Source: Lachnospiraceae bacterium UBA7196
GTDB taxonomy: Bacteria; Bacillota; Clostridia; Lachnospirales; Lachnospiraceae
DNA length: 64,000 bases
Assembly (NCBI GenBank): GCA_002490835.1
Contig: DKUU01000018.1
Location: 146,339 to 210,338, forward strand
Direction of reading: 5' to 3'
Made by a program: the position numbers and the translations under genes. Of this stretch, positions 33,923 to 42,083 are shown piece by piece (the stretch's first letter is position 1; every line of letters begins with the position of its first letter). Under the pieces are notes generated by a model. It searched no databases and had not been told where the DNA came from. It was given only the letters and a program-made list of their open reading frames with translations.

Positions 33923-35758
33923 GTGAAAAAAAGAGTTGCGGATTATATAGCGGATTATCTGGTAGAGCATAATGTCAACCGGCTGTTTGAGGTCGTCGGC
34001 GGCGGCGCTATGCACTTAAACGACGCGTTCGGGCATAAAGAAGGACTGCATGTGATCTACCATCATCATGAACAGGCGGCGGCGATCGCGGCGGAGGCAT
34101 ACGCCAGAGTGCATAATCAGATGGCGGCGGTCTGTGTGACCTCCGGTCCGGGGGCGACGAATGCTATTACGGGATGCCTGTGCGCTTATATGGGATCCAT
34201 TCCCATGATCCTGTTTTCCGGTCAGGTGCGTTACCCGTTGACGGTCCGGGGACAGGGACTTAATCTGCGGACCAACGGCGAGCAGGAGTATGATATCTGC
34301 AAGTCTGTGGCAGGCATGACAAAATTCTGCGAGATGGTGACCGATCCGCTGCGCATCCGGTACGTGCTTGAAAAAGCGTGTTTTCTGGCAAAAGCGGGAC
34401 GCCCGGGGCCGGTGTGGCTGGATCTTCCGCTGGATATCCAGTCTGCGGTCGTGGAGACGGACGAGCTGTGCGGGTTTGACGCGGCAGCGGAGGGATATTC
34501 AGAAAAGCCGGACTTTGATGGTAAGGTGATACCGCTTATTTTGGAGAAACTGCGGCAGGCCGAAAGACCGGTCCTTTATTGCGGCATGGGCGTGCGTCTT
34601 TCCGGGGCATATGAGAAATTCATGGAATTGATCGATCTGTTGGGGATTCCGGTGACGACGGGGATGACGACCCTCGACTGTGTGCCGGATGCGCATCCGC
34701 TGTATGCGGGGAGACCGGGGGCAACTGGCGACAGGGCCGGCAACTTTGCGGTGCAAAACAGCGACTTATTTCTCTCGATCGGAAGCCGTCTAAGCTATAA
34801 GCAGACCGGATATAATACGGATACATGGGCCAGAGCCGCTTATAAGATCATGGTAGATGTGGATCCGGAAGAATTAAAACGAGAGTATCTGCATATCGAT
34901 CTGCCTGTCTGCGCGGATGCGGCCGATTTTATAGAGCAGCTTATTACAGGCGTTAAGGGCATGGAGGAGCGCTTTCCCGACAGAAGCGCATGGATCACGC
35001 AGTGCAGGGCGTGGGTAGAAAAGTATCCCGTGGTAACGCCCGATAAGTATGAGACCCCTGACGGCAGGGGCAGTATTTACGTGTTTTATAAAGTGCTTTC
35101 CGAACTGATGCCGGAAAACGCAGTCTATGTCACGACGTCCGGCAATTCGCGTGTGATATGCAGGCAGGCGGCAGTAATCAAAAAGGGCCAGCGTGTGATC
35201 ACGAATCACTCTACTTCGCCCATGGGGTACTGTCTCCCGGCGTCGATCGGCGCCTGTCTGGCGAATGAGGGCAGACCGGTCGTGCTGATTACCGGGGAAG
35301 GCGGTTTCCAGATGAATCTGCAGGAACTTCAGACCATCAAACAGAACAGACTGCCGGTGCATATTGTGGTGATCAACAACGAGGGATATCATTCGATCCG
35401 CATTACCCAGAATTCGTTCTTTAAGGAGCATACGCACGTAGGGATCGGCGAGGAGAGCGGGGACTTAAGCTTTCCGGATCTTTCACGGATTGCCGATGCC
35501 TACGAATATCCTTATTTTGAATCAAGGAATGTGGATGATCTGGAAGAAACGCTGCGAAACTTTCTGGCATGTGAGTCGTATGCGCTCTGTCAGGTATTCG
35601 TTACGAAGACACAGGTGACTATGCCGAAGGCATCGAGCCGCAGACTGGCGGATGGCAGGATGGCTTCCGCTCCGCTTGAGGATATGGCGCCGTTTCTTGA
35701 CAGAGAGGAATTGAGGGAAAACATGTATATCCCGTTGACGGGGGAAAGCAGCGAGTGA
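33923..35758 (+). CDS. Thiamine-diphosphate enzyme, acetolactate synthase-like (YerE-like candidate)
   Basis: A 611-residue three-domain TPP enzyme. The N-terminal domain has VEVVGG-like FEVVGGGAMHLND and YHHHEQAAAIAAEAYAR near residue 45, where Glu activates the cofactor. The middle domain is Rossmann-like (LSIGSRLSY). The C-terminal cofactor domain has VLITGEGGFQMN near 453 and VINNEGY near 480, a GDG-to-NN cofactor motif in which the second residue is Glu. GTG 33923 follows GGGAG. An ordinary acetolactate synthase would be out of place here. In Yersinia a similar enzyme, YerE, adds a two-carbon branch to a CDP-3,6-dideoxy-4-ketosugar. With the CDP-glucose genes in this locus a branched-sugar role is plausible, but it is inference. 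Confidence 0.78.
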   Translation: MKKRVADYIADYLVEHNVNRLFEVVGGGAMHLNDAFGHKEGLHVIYHHHEQAAAIAAEAYARVHNQMAAVCVTSGPGATNAITGCLCAYMGSIPMILFSGQVRYPLTVRGQGLNLRTNGEQEYDICKSVAGMTKFCEMVTDPLRIRYVLEKACFLAKAGRPGPVWLDLPLDIQSAVVETDELCGFDAAAEGYSEKPDFDGKVIPLILEKLRQAERPVLYCGMGVRLSGAYEKFMELIDLLGIPVTTGMTTLDCVPDAHPLYAGRPGATGDRAGNFAVQNSDLFLSIGSRLSYKQTGYNTDTWARAAYKIMVDVDPEELKREYLHIDLPVCADAADFIEQLITGVKGMEERFPDRSAWITQCRAWVEKYPVVTPDKYETPDGRGSIYVFYKVLSELMPENAVYVTTSGNSRVICRQAAVIKKGQRVITNHSTSPMGYCLPASIGACLANEGRPVVLITGEGGFQMNLQELQTIKQNRLPVHIVVINNEGYHSIRITQNSFFKEHTHVGIGEESGDLSFPDLSRIADAYEYPYFESRNVDDLEETLRNFLACESYALCQVFVTKTQVTMPKASSRRLADGRMASAPLEDMAPFLDREELRENMYIPLTGESSE

Positions 35759-35768
35759 GGTAGCCTGA

Positions 35769-36863
35769 ATGGGATGTCATGACGATTGTTTAAAAAACGA
35801 TATCATACGGGAAGATATGGAGGAAATCTGGCAGTCACCTGTGGCTTGGGAGAAGCTAAAGGAAACCGGGGTATATGTGACGGGAGCGACGGGTATGATA
35901 GCCTCCTATCTGGTGATGTTTTTGATCTGGCTGAATGAGGTGCATCATTTTCATATCCGTATCTATGCGGGGATACGCAGTGAGGAAAAAGCCCGCAGGC
36001 GGTTCGGGAAATACTTTGACAAAGACTATTTCCATGCCGTGCAGGGCGATGTCAACGCGCCGCCCATCCTGCAGGAGGCGCCCGAATATATCATTCATGC
36101 AGCCAGTCTGGCAAGTCCGCAGTACTATGGGAAAATGCCGGTGGAAACTATGCTTCCGAATGTGATCGGTACCTATGAACTGCTAAAGTACGGGCAGGCG
36201 CATGCCTTGAAAGGGTTTTTATTTTTCAGTTCCGGCAGCGTTTACGGAAGCGTGCCGGAGGCGGAGGGTATTTCGGAAGCGATGGCGGGTCGTATGGACT
36301 GGCTGGCAGCCGGCAATGTATACGGCGAGAGTAAGCGCTGCGGGGAGGCTATGTGCTGTGCTTATTTCCGGGAATTTGGGCTGCCGGTCAGGATCGCGAG
36401 GATCCATCATACCTACGGTCCGACGATGGATGTCATAAATGACAAGCGGGTGTTTTCCGAGTTTGCCGGTAATATTTTACGGGGGGAAGACATCGTACTA
36501 AAGAGTGACGGCGGGGACCGCAGGGCCTTTTGTTATCTGTCAGATACGGCAGCCGCCCTGTTTCAGATATTGCTGGAGGGCGCGGCCGGAGAGTGTTATA
36601 ATGTCGGCAATCCCGCGCAGTATGTCAGTATCAGGGGACTGGCGGAAATCCTTACGGATGTTTTTCCGGAGAAGGGGCTTAAGGTGGTATTTCAGGAGAG
36701 GACGGACAGCGGTTACTGTGCGAGTCCGGTCAAGCGCTTGACGCCGGTCAGCGTGGACAAGCTGGAAGCACTCGGATGGAAGGCGAAGGTTACCGTTGAG
36801 GCGGGGTTTGAGAGAAGCCTGCGGTATTTGGCGCAGAGGTACGAAGAGGAAGAGGTGTCCTGA
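35769..36863 (+). CDS. NAD-dependent nucleotide-sugar epimerase/dehydratase (extended SDR)
   Basis: A 364-residue extended SDR enzyme. The NAD site VTGATGMIASYL lies near residue 37, HAASLASPQYYG near 115, FFSSGSVYG near 155, and catalytic YGESK near 190, with HHTYGPTMD following. The H-A-A-S-L-A-S-P pattern with a first block displaced by a ~35-residue N-terminal extension resembles UDP-glucuronate decarboxylase-like proteins, but the substrate loops differ. The start ATG follows GAGG at the end of the TPP enzyme gene, eleven bases apart, so the two are co-translated. It may reduce or epimerise the product of the TPP enzyme, like YerF in the yersiniose pathway; that is inference. Confidence 0.78.
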   Translation: MGCHDDCLKNDIIREDMEEIWQSPVAWEKLKETGVYVTGATGMIASYLVMFLIWLNEVHHFHIRIYAGIRSEEKARRRFGKYFDKDYFHAVQGDVNAPPILQEAPEYIIHAASLASPQYYGKMPVETMLPNVIGTYELLKYGQAHALKGFLFFSSGSVYGSVPEAEGISEAMAGRMDWLAAGNVYGESKRCGEAMCCAYFREFGLPVRIARIHHTYGPTMDVINDKRVFSEFAGNILRGEDIVLKSDGGDRRAFCYLSDTAAALFQILLEGAAGECYNVGNPAQYVSIRGLAEILTDVFPEKGLKVVFQERTDSGYCASPVKRLTPVSVDKLEALGWKAKVTVEAGFERSLRYLAQRYEEEEVS

Positions 36864-36889
36864 AACGGATACGGAATGGAAGGGTGTAT

Positions 36890-37867
36890 ATGAGAAAAAA
36901 GATCAGTATTGCGGTACCCTGTTATAATGAAGAGGGCAACGTAAAGCCCATGGCGGAAAAATTGACTGAGGTCATGCAGCAGCTTGATTATGATTATGAG
37001 ATCATCTTTACCGATAACTGTTCGACTGATGCCACAAAACAGTATCTGCGTGAGCTTGCCGCTGCCGATCCCCACATCAAGGTGCTGATGAATAATCGGA
37101 ACTACGGCGCGGGAGGACGTTCCGGACATAATACGGGGCGCTATTGCAGCGGAGATATCTATATTCAGATCCCATGTGATTTTCAGGAGCCGCCTGAACT
37201 GATTCCGGAATTTGTGAAATACTGGGAGGAAGGTTATAAGGTGGTGGCCGGACAGAAGATCGCTTCCGAAGAAGGGAAATTTAAGTACTTTCTGCGAAGT
37301 CTTTTTTACAAGATCATTAATATGCTTTCGGATGTACCGCAATATGCGCATATGTCCGGCATTCTTTTGACGGACCGTGAGGTTTTGGAGGAATGGGTGA
37401 AGACGGACGATGATATTGTGTTAAGAAATGCGATCGCGGATATGGGCTATCCGGTGAAAATGATCCAATATGTGCAGCAGAAGCGTAGGAGCGGCAAATC
37501 TACGTATAATGTGTGGAGATATCTGACATTTGCGCTAAATTCCATGATCAATACGTCGACCACACCGCTGCGCCTGATGACTGTGGCCGGTTTTTGTATG
37601 TCCGTGATCAGTTTTATCATAGGCCTTGTCTATCTGATCATGAAACTGGTGATGTGGGATTGGTTTCCCACCGGATCGGCGCCTACGCTGATCGGCATGA
37701 TGTTTATCGGATCCGTGCAGCTTTTGTTTATGGGGGTGATCGGGGAGTATGTGGGTGTGATCCTGCGCAAGATATCCCATCAGCCCGGCGTGATCGTGGG
37801 AGAAAAGCTGAATTTTGAAGAAGGGAGTAAAGAGGAAGAAAAGGGACAGGAAGCAGAGAAAAAATAG
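36890..37867 (+). CDS. Glycosyltransferase family 2, polyprenyl-phosphate type (GtrB/DPM-like)
   Basis: A 325-residue inverting glycosyltransferase with a cytoplasmic GT-A domain followed by two C-terminal membrane helices (about residues 225-250 and 265-290), the layout of GtrB/ArnC-type enzymes that charge undecaprenyl phosphate with a sugar. Motifs are VPCYNEEGN at residue 8, FTDNCSTDAT near 43, and IQIPCDFQEPP near 93 (metal site). The Arg/Lys-rich QKRRSGKSTYN segment precedes the first helix, as usual. ATG 36890 follows GGAAGGG. The acidic and lysine-rich tail is unusual but short. Its product would feed one of the GT-C membrane transferases downstream. Confidence 0.85.
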   Translation: MRKKISIAVPCYNEEGNVKPMAEKLTEVMQQLDYDYEIIFTDNCSTDATKQYLRELAAADPHIKVLMNNRNYGAGGRSGHNTGRYCSGDIYIQIPCDFQEPPELIPEFVKYWEEGYKVVAGQKIASEEGKFKYFLRSLFYKIINMLSDVPQYAHMSGILLTDREVLEEWVKTDDDIVLRNAIADMGYPVKMIQYVQQKRRSGKSTYNVWRYLTFALNSMINTSTTPLRLMTVAGFCMSVISFIIGLVYLIMKLVMWDWFPTGSAPTLIGMMFIGSVQLLFMGVIGEYVGVILRKISHQPGVIVGEKLNFEEGSKEEEKGQEAEKK

Positions 37868-37883
37868 TGGAACAGACTGGAGA

Positions 37884-39071
37884 ATGAAAGAGATGACGCA
37901 TTATGATGAACAGGCACATTTCGCCGAATACCGTCCGGATCGCGGAGACCGGGAAAGGCGGGAAGCTGCCGTAAGTATGTTGGAGTCGCCGGATTCATTT
38001 GAGGCGAAAGAAAAGTTTTATAACTGTTTTGCAGACAGGGAAAAGGAAGATCACAAGTTTTGGGGGCAGATGGACCGGACGTTTGAGCGGTTTGCTCCGA
38101 CGCTGGACGAAGCGCAGAAAAAGCGCATGGAAATAGACGTTTATGCGTGCTGTGAAATGTACGGCATTGCGCCTGAGGAATATTTTCAGTTCCAGTTTTA
38201 CTGGAAGAATGACGCGGGACGCAATCAGTATCTGGGTGATGAAGAGCGGTTTGTGATATTCAGGCCCTGTTATGATTTTGAAGAGTACGAGAAGATTCGC
38301 AATAAATGGCTGATGTATCAGCAGATTGGAAAGTATTTCAATAGAAGCTGTATTTTAGTCGGAAATTTTGACGGGGGGGGGGTGAATTGTAGTACAGAAG
38401 AGAAAGCTTTTTGTGCGTTTTTAGAGGACAGGACGGAATTTGTGTTTAAGCCTTTGAGGTCCTCCTGCGGGGAAGGCATCCGCAGGATAGAGGTGCCGAA
38501 AGGGACTGACTTAAAGGCGTTATATCAGAGTCTGTGCGCTGAGGGCGGCGGCATGGCGGACGAGGTGATCCGTCAGGATAAGTCTCTCGCAAAGTTTCAT
38601 CCGCAGTCAGCAAACGGTGTCAGACTGATCATGCTGCGCGACAGACAGGGGAGGGATCATTTTGTACAGTCCATGTTCCGTATGGGACAGAAGGACAGTT
38701 TTGTAGATAATAACAGCAATGCGATCAGAGCCAGAATCGACGAGAGCAACGGATATGTATATACGTGCGGCTACGATTCATACGGCGAAAAATATATACT
38801 TCACCCCGACAGCAGGGAAGTGATTCCGGGATTTCGGATTCCTGCATGGGAGGAACTGCTTGATCTGGCAGCCAGCGTGATGGATGAAGTTTCATCTTAT
38901 GCCAGATTCATCGGTTTTGATTTTGCACTGACACCAGACGGATGGACGGTGATTGAGATTAATCCGTTTCCGCAGATGGTAGTGCAGCAGATCATTACCG
39001 GACAGGGAATCAGGCAGGAAATGCTGCGGTTGGCAAACGAGTGTGTGACGCAAGAGTCGGGGAGGAGATAA
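37884..39071 (+). CDS. ATP-grasp protein, candidate phase-variable gene
   Basis: A 395-residue protein of ATP-grasp fold similar to the sugar-transfer-associated and alpha-L-glutamate ligase-related groups. Evidence: EFVFKPLRSSCGEGI near residue 180-195 (Lys and Gly-rich nucleotide loop), FHPQSANGVRLIML near 240, and FIGFDFALTPDGWTVIEINPFPQM near 345-368 with E-x-N metal ligands. Such proteins join amino acids or acids to an acceptor with ATP; the acceptor here could be a glycan. Codons 164-166 lie in a ten-G tract (38373-38382); nine G gives an immediate TGA and eleven G gives TAG within four codons. ATG 37884 or 37893 could start it. It is just upstream of the symporter gene. Confidence 0.75.
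   Translation: MKEMTHYDEQAHFAEYRPDRGDRERREAAVSMLESPDSFEAKEKFYNCFADREKEDHKFWGQMDRTFERFAPTLDEAQKKRMEIDVYACCEMYGIAPEEYFQFQFYWKNDAGRNQYLGDEERFVIFRPCYDFEEYEKIRNKWLMYQQIGKYFNRSCILVGNFDGGGVNCSTEEKAFCAFLEDRTEFVFKPLRSSCGEGIRRIEVPKGTDLKALYQSLCAEGGGMADEVIRQDKSLAKFHPQSANGVRLIMLRDRQGRDHFVQSMFRMGQKDSFVDNNSNAIRARIDESNGYVYTCGYDSYGEKYILHPDSREVIPGFRIPAWEELLDLAASVMDEVSSYARFIGFDFALTPDGWTVIEINPFPQMVVQQIITGQGIRQEMLRLANECVTQESGRR
38373..38382 (+). repeat. Ten-guanine tract inside the ATP-grasp gene
   Basis: An uninterrupted G10 run encodes Gly-Gly-Gly. The sequence right after it holds a stop in each other frame: TGA directly with G9 and TAG with G11, so the tract acts as a clean on/off point at about residue 165. 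Confidence 0.92.
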
Positions 39072-39073
39072 AG

Positions 39074-40429
39074 ATGAGTTTTATGATGGCATTTGGCTGG
39101 GCAAGTATTATGTTGTGTATTGGGATGTTTTTGCGGGCTAAAATATCGGTTTTTCGGAATATGCTGGTGCCGACCAGCGTGATTGCCGGTATTCTTGGCA
39201 TAGTGTTTATGAATGTGACAATGGGAGCGGGAATAGACGTCGGTACGGATATGGAGATGTTTACTTCTGTGGTAAATCATTTATTTACGGTATCATTCAT
39301 TTCCATCAGTTTGACGAGTACGCCGAAGGGGGAGAACAGTACTGCAAAAAATGTCGTAAAGGGATCGGTATCCATGGGGCTGCTCTGGTGCCTGCTGTAC
39401 GGACTCACGCCTTTGATTGCGACGGGGATATTGTATCTGATGGCAGGGGTAACGGATATGGATCCGGGGTATGGAATGCTGATTCAGTTTGCGTTCTGTC
39501 AGGGACCGGGACAGTCGGCTGCTTACGGCGCTATTTTTGAACAGTACGGTTGGAGCAACGCTTCTACGGTGGCGATCACATTTGCTTCGATTGGATTCAT
39601 TGCAGCTTTTCTGATCGGGATTCCTGCCGCCAAGCTTGGCGTTAAGCGGGGAATCGCCAAAAACTGCGGAAAGATAGACAGTGCGATCCTGAAAGGATAT
39701 TTTCGCAAAGAGGAACAGACAGAGTATATGGTCAGGGATACTACCTGCAACAGTAATATCGAGACGCTGGCATTTCATTTTGCGCTGATCGGGATATGTT
39801 ATGTGCTGGCTGTGGGAATTGGCCGTATCCTCTCTTACATACCCGGATTTTTAGGGACTTCCATGAGCAGCATGATGTTTATGAACGGCATGTATGCGGC
39901 TTATATTGTAAAATGGATCATGACGAAACTGCATCTGGATTTTCTGCAGGAGAATGTATTGCAGAGCAAGATTACCGGATGGACGGCCGATTATCTGGTC
40001 GTATGCGCTTTCATGGCAGTTTCGGTCAATATTATCAGACAGTGGCTTGTGCCGATTTTTGTTGTGGTCGTGGTCATTACCGCAGTAACCTTCGGTGTGT
40101 GCTTCTATTTCGGCCAGAGGATCGGCGGCAGTAATGATTTTGAGAGAACGCTGGGCTTGTATGGGACATGCACCGGCACGGTGCCGAGCGGTATCGCGCT
40201 TGTCAGGATCGTTGATCCGGAATTTAAGACGACGACGAGCGTCGAACTGGGCGCTATGAATCTGGTCATGCTGGCATGTACGCCGATCTATATCCTGATT
40301 TTGGCCTATGCGTCAGACAGTCTGACCTTACCGGTTACCATGCTGGGACTGGCAGTCTGCGTGGCGGTGTATCTGATCCTGTTAAAGGTGACGAAGTCGT
40401 GGGGAAAGAAAACGTATTTGTGGAAATAG
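39074..40429 (+). CDS. Sodium/glutamate symporter family protein (GltS-like)
   Basis: A 451-residue membrane protein with about eleven hydrophobic helices. It carries two Gly/Ser-rich re-entrant-type loops typical of the GltS family: FCQGPGQSAAYG near residue 155 and YGTCTGTVPSGIALVRIVD near 365-385. Family members bring glutamate in with sodium. The length exceeds classic GltS slightly because of the loop near 210-230. ATG 39074 follows GGAGGAG. Presence inside a glycan locus, between an ATP-grasp ligase and an amidohydrolase, suggests a role in supplying or exporting an amino acid or related anion; this is inference and the substrate may differ from glutamate. Confidence 0.82.
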   Translation: MSFMMAFGWASIMLCIGMFLRAKISVFRNMLVPTSVIAGILGIVFMNVTMGAGIDVGTDMEMFTSVVNHLFTVSFISISLTSTPKGENSTAKNVVKGSVSMGLLWCLLYGLTPLIATGILYLMAGVTDMDPGYGMLIQFAFCQGPGQSAAYGAIFEQYGWSNASTVAITFASIGFIAAFLIGIPAAKLGVKRGIAKNCGKIDSAILKGYFRKEEQTEYMVRDTTCNSNIETLAFHFALIGICYVLAVGIGRILSYIPGFLGTSMSSMMFMNGMYAAYIVKWIMTKLHLDFLQENVLQSKITGWTADYLVVCAFMAVSVNIIRQWLVPIFVVVVVITAVTFGVCFYFGQRIGGSNDFERTLGLYGTCTGTVPSGIALVRIVDPEFKTTTSVELGAMNLVMLACTPIYILILAYASDSLTLPVTMLGLAVCVAVYLILLKVTKSWGKKTYLWK

Positions 40430-40450
40430 AGCGAAGTGAAGAGGAAAACG

Positions 40451-42061
40451 ATGGAACAATTATATTATAACGGAAAAATTATAACCATGTCGGAGAAAGA
40501 TTTTGAAGCAAAACCGACGGAGGCTGTGCTGGTGCGCGACGGACTGATTGCGGGCGCGGGCAGCATGGAGGAAATGAAAGCCCTGTCTTCCGGAGCACCT
40601 GTCATGACAGATTTGGAGGGCAGGTGTCTGATGCCGGCATTTATCGATGCACACAGCCACATGGTCATGAACGGGCAGATGGCGCTCTGCGCGGATCTGT
40701 CGGAATGCACATCATTTGATGATATCGCCACGGCGTTGAAGCGATTTATGCAGGGGAAGCAGGATGCCGGGAAAGCGCCGCTGATCGGCTACGGATATGA
40801 TCACAATTTTCTGGCGGAAGGACGACATCCGGACAGAGATGTGCTGGATCAGGTGAGCAGGGAGATTCCGATCATGGCGATGCATATCTCCGGACATATG
40901 GCCTGCGTAAATTCCGCGGCGCTGCAGCTTGCGGGAATCAGTGCAGATACGCCCGATCCGGTGGGCGGAGTGATCGGCCGACGGAACGATGGACAGGAAC
41001 CGGACGGCTATCTGGAAGAGACGGCGATGCAGCAGCTTCAGAAGGCGCTTGCGGGACAGATGCAGTACGATATTCCCTCTATGATGCGGCTGATGCAGCA
41101 GGTTTATATTGAAAACGGCATAACGACCGTGCAGGATGGCGCTTCCTCCATGCAGGATATGATGCTGTTAGACCAGATGGCAAAGATGGGAGCGCTGCGG
41201 GCCGATGTCGTTGCCTATCCGCTTTTGACAGCGGGTGGCAGTCAGGTACGTAAACAGTTTGCGCATTTGTCCGGCGCATATACGCAGCATTTAAAGATTG
41301 GCGGATATAAGCTGATATTGGATGGGTCGCCGCAGGGGCGGTCGGCATGGATGTCTAAGCCTTATCTGGGCGGCGAGGAGGGATACTGCGGTTATCCGTG
41401 GCTTTCCGATGAGGAGGCGCTTCGCTGGATCCGGCTTGCGATAGAGGAGAGGCAGCAGATATTGGTCCACTGCAACGGCGATGCCGCCAGCGAACAGTTT
41501 TTGAATCTGTATGAGAAAGCGCTGAAAGAATCAGGTGGTACAAAAGAGCTTCGTCCGGTCATGATCCACTGTCAGACGGTGCGAAACGATCAGCTTGACA
41601 GGATGGCGGAACTTGGAATGATCGCCTCCGTGTTTGTTGGGCACGTTTGGTACTGGGGCGATATTCATATGAAAAATTTCGGAAGCGAGAGGGGCAATCA
41701 TATCAGCCCTGTAAAAGACGCGCTGGACCGCGGTGTGGTGGTGAATTTTCATCAGGATACGCCGGTGACCAAACCGAATATGTTGCACTCCGTCTGGTGT
41801 GCGGTTAACCGGATCAGCCGGAGCGGAGAAGTGATCGGCGCAGATCAGAAGATATCCGTATACGAGGCGCTCAAAGCGGTAACGATACAGGCAGCGTACG
41901 AGTATTTCGAGGAAGATTCCAAAGGGAGCATCGAGACGGGCAAGCGCGCTGATCTGGTGGTGCTGGACCGCTCGCCGTTGGAGGTTGATCCGATGGAGAT
42001 CAAAGAGATACAGGTGGTGATGACGATCAAGGACGGAGATGTCATTTATCACAGATCCTGA
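40451..42061 (+). CDS. Metal-dependent amidohydrolase (YtcJ/Amidohydro_3 type)
   Basis: A 536-residue amidohydrolase. The first metal pair is in FIDAHSHMVMNG near residue 60 (H-x-H), followed by GYGYDHNFLAEGRHP near 112, VHCNGDAASEQF near 340, MIHCQTV near 375 and FHQDTPV near 437 (Asp). The C-terminal composite domain (GKRADLVVLDRSPL) closes the protein. The order matches the YtcJ-like subgroup, whose substrates are mostly unknown amides. ATG 40451 follows GAGGAAAACG. It is 21 bases after the symporter gene, so the two may form a catabolic or scavenging pair embedded in the glycan locus. No glycan substrate is indicated. Confidence 0.85.
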   Translation: MEQLYYNGKIITMSEKDFEAKPTEAVLVRDGLIAGAGSMEEMKALSSGAPVMTDLEGRCLMPAFIDAHSHMVMNGQMALCADLSECTSFDDIATALKRFMQGKQDAGKAPLIGYGYDHNFLAEGRHPDRDVLDQVSREIPIMAMHISGHMACVNSAALQLAGISADTPDPVGGVIGRRNDGQEPDGYLEETAMQQLQKALAGQMQYDIPSMMRLMQQVYIENGITTVQDGASSMQDMMLLDQMAKMGALRADVVAYPLLTAGGSQVRKQFAHLSGAYTQHLKIGGYKLILDGSPQGRSAWMSKPYLGGEEGYCGYPWLSDEEALRWIRLAIEERQQILVHCNGDAASEQFLNLYEKALKESGGTKELRPVMIHCQTVRNDQLDRMAELGMIASVFVGHVWYWGDIHMKNFGSERGNHISPVKDALDRGVVVNFHQDTPVTKPNMLHSVWCAVNRISRSGEVIGADQKISVYEALKAVTIQAAYEYFEEDSKGSIETGKRADLVVLDRSPLEVDPMEIKEIQVVMTIKDGDVIYHRS

Positions 42062-42083
42062 GTAGGATGCGATAAAAAAGAGG

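Noticed and set aside
33923..35758. The TPP enzyme called as housekeeping acetolactate synthase
   Set aside because: There is no small regulatory subunit or branched-chain amino acid gene nearby and the flanking genes all concern sugars, so the plain call is unlikely though not excluded.
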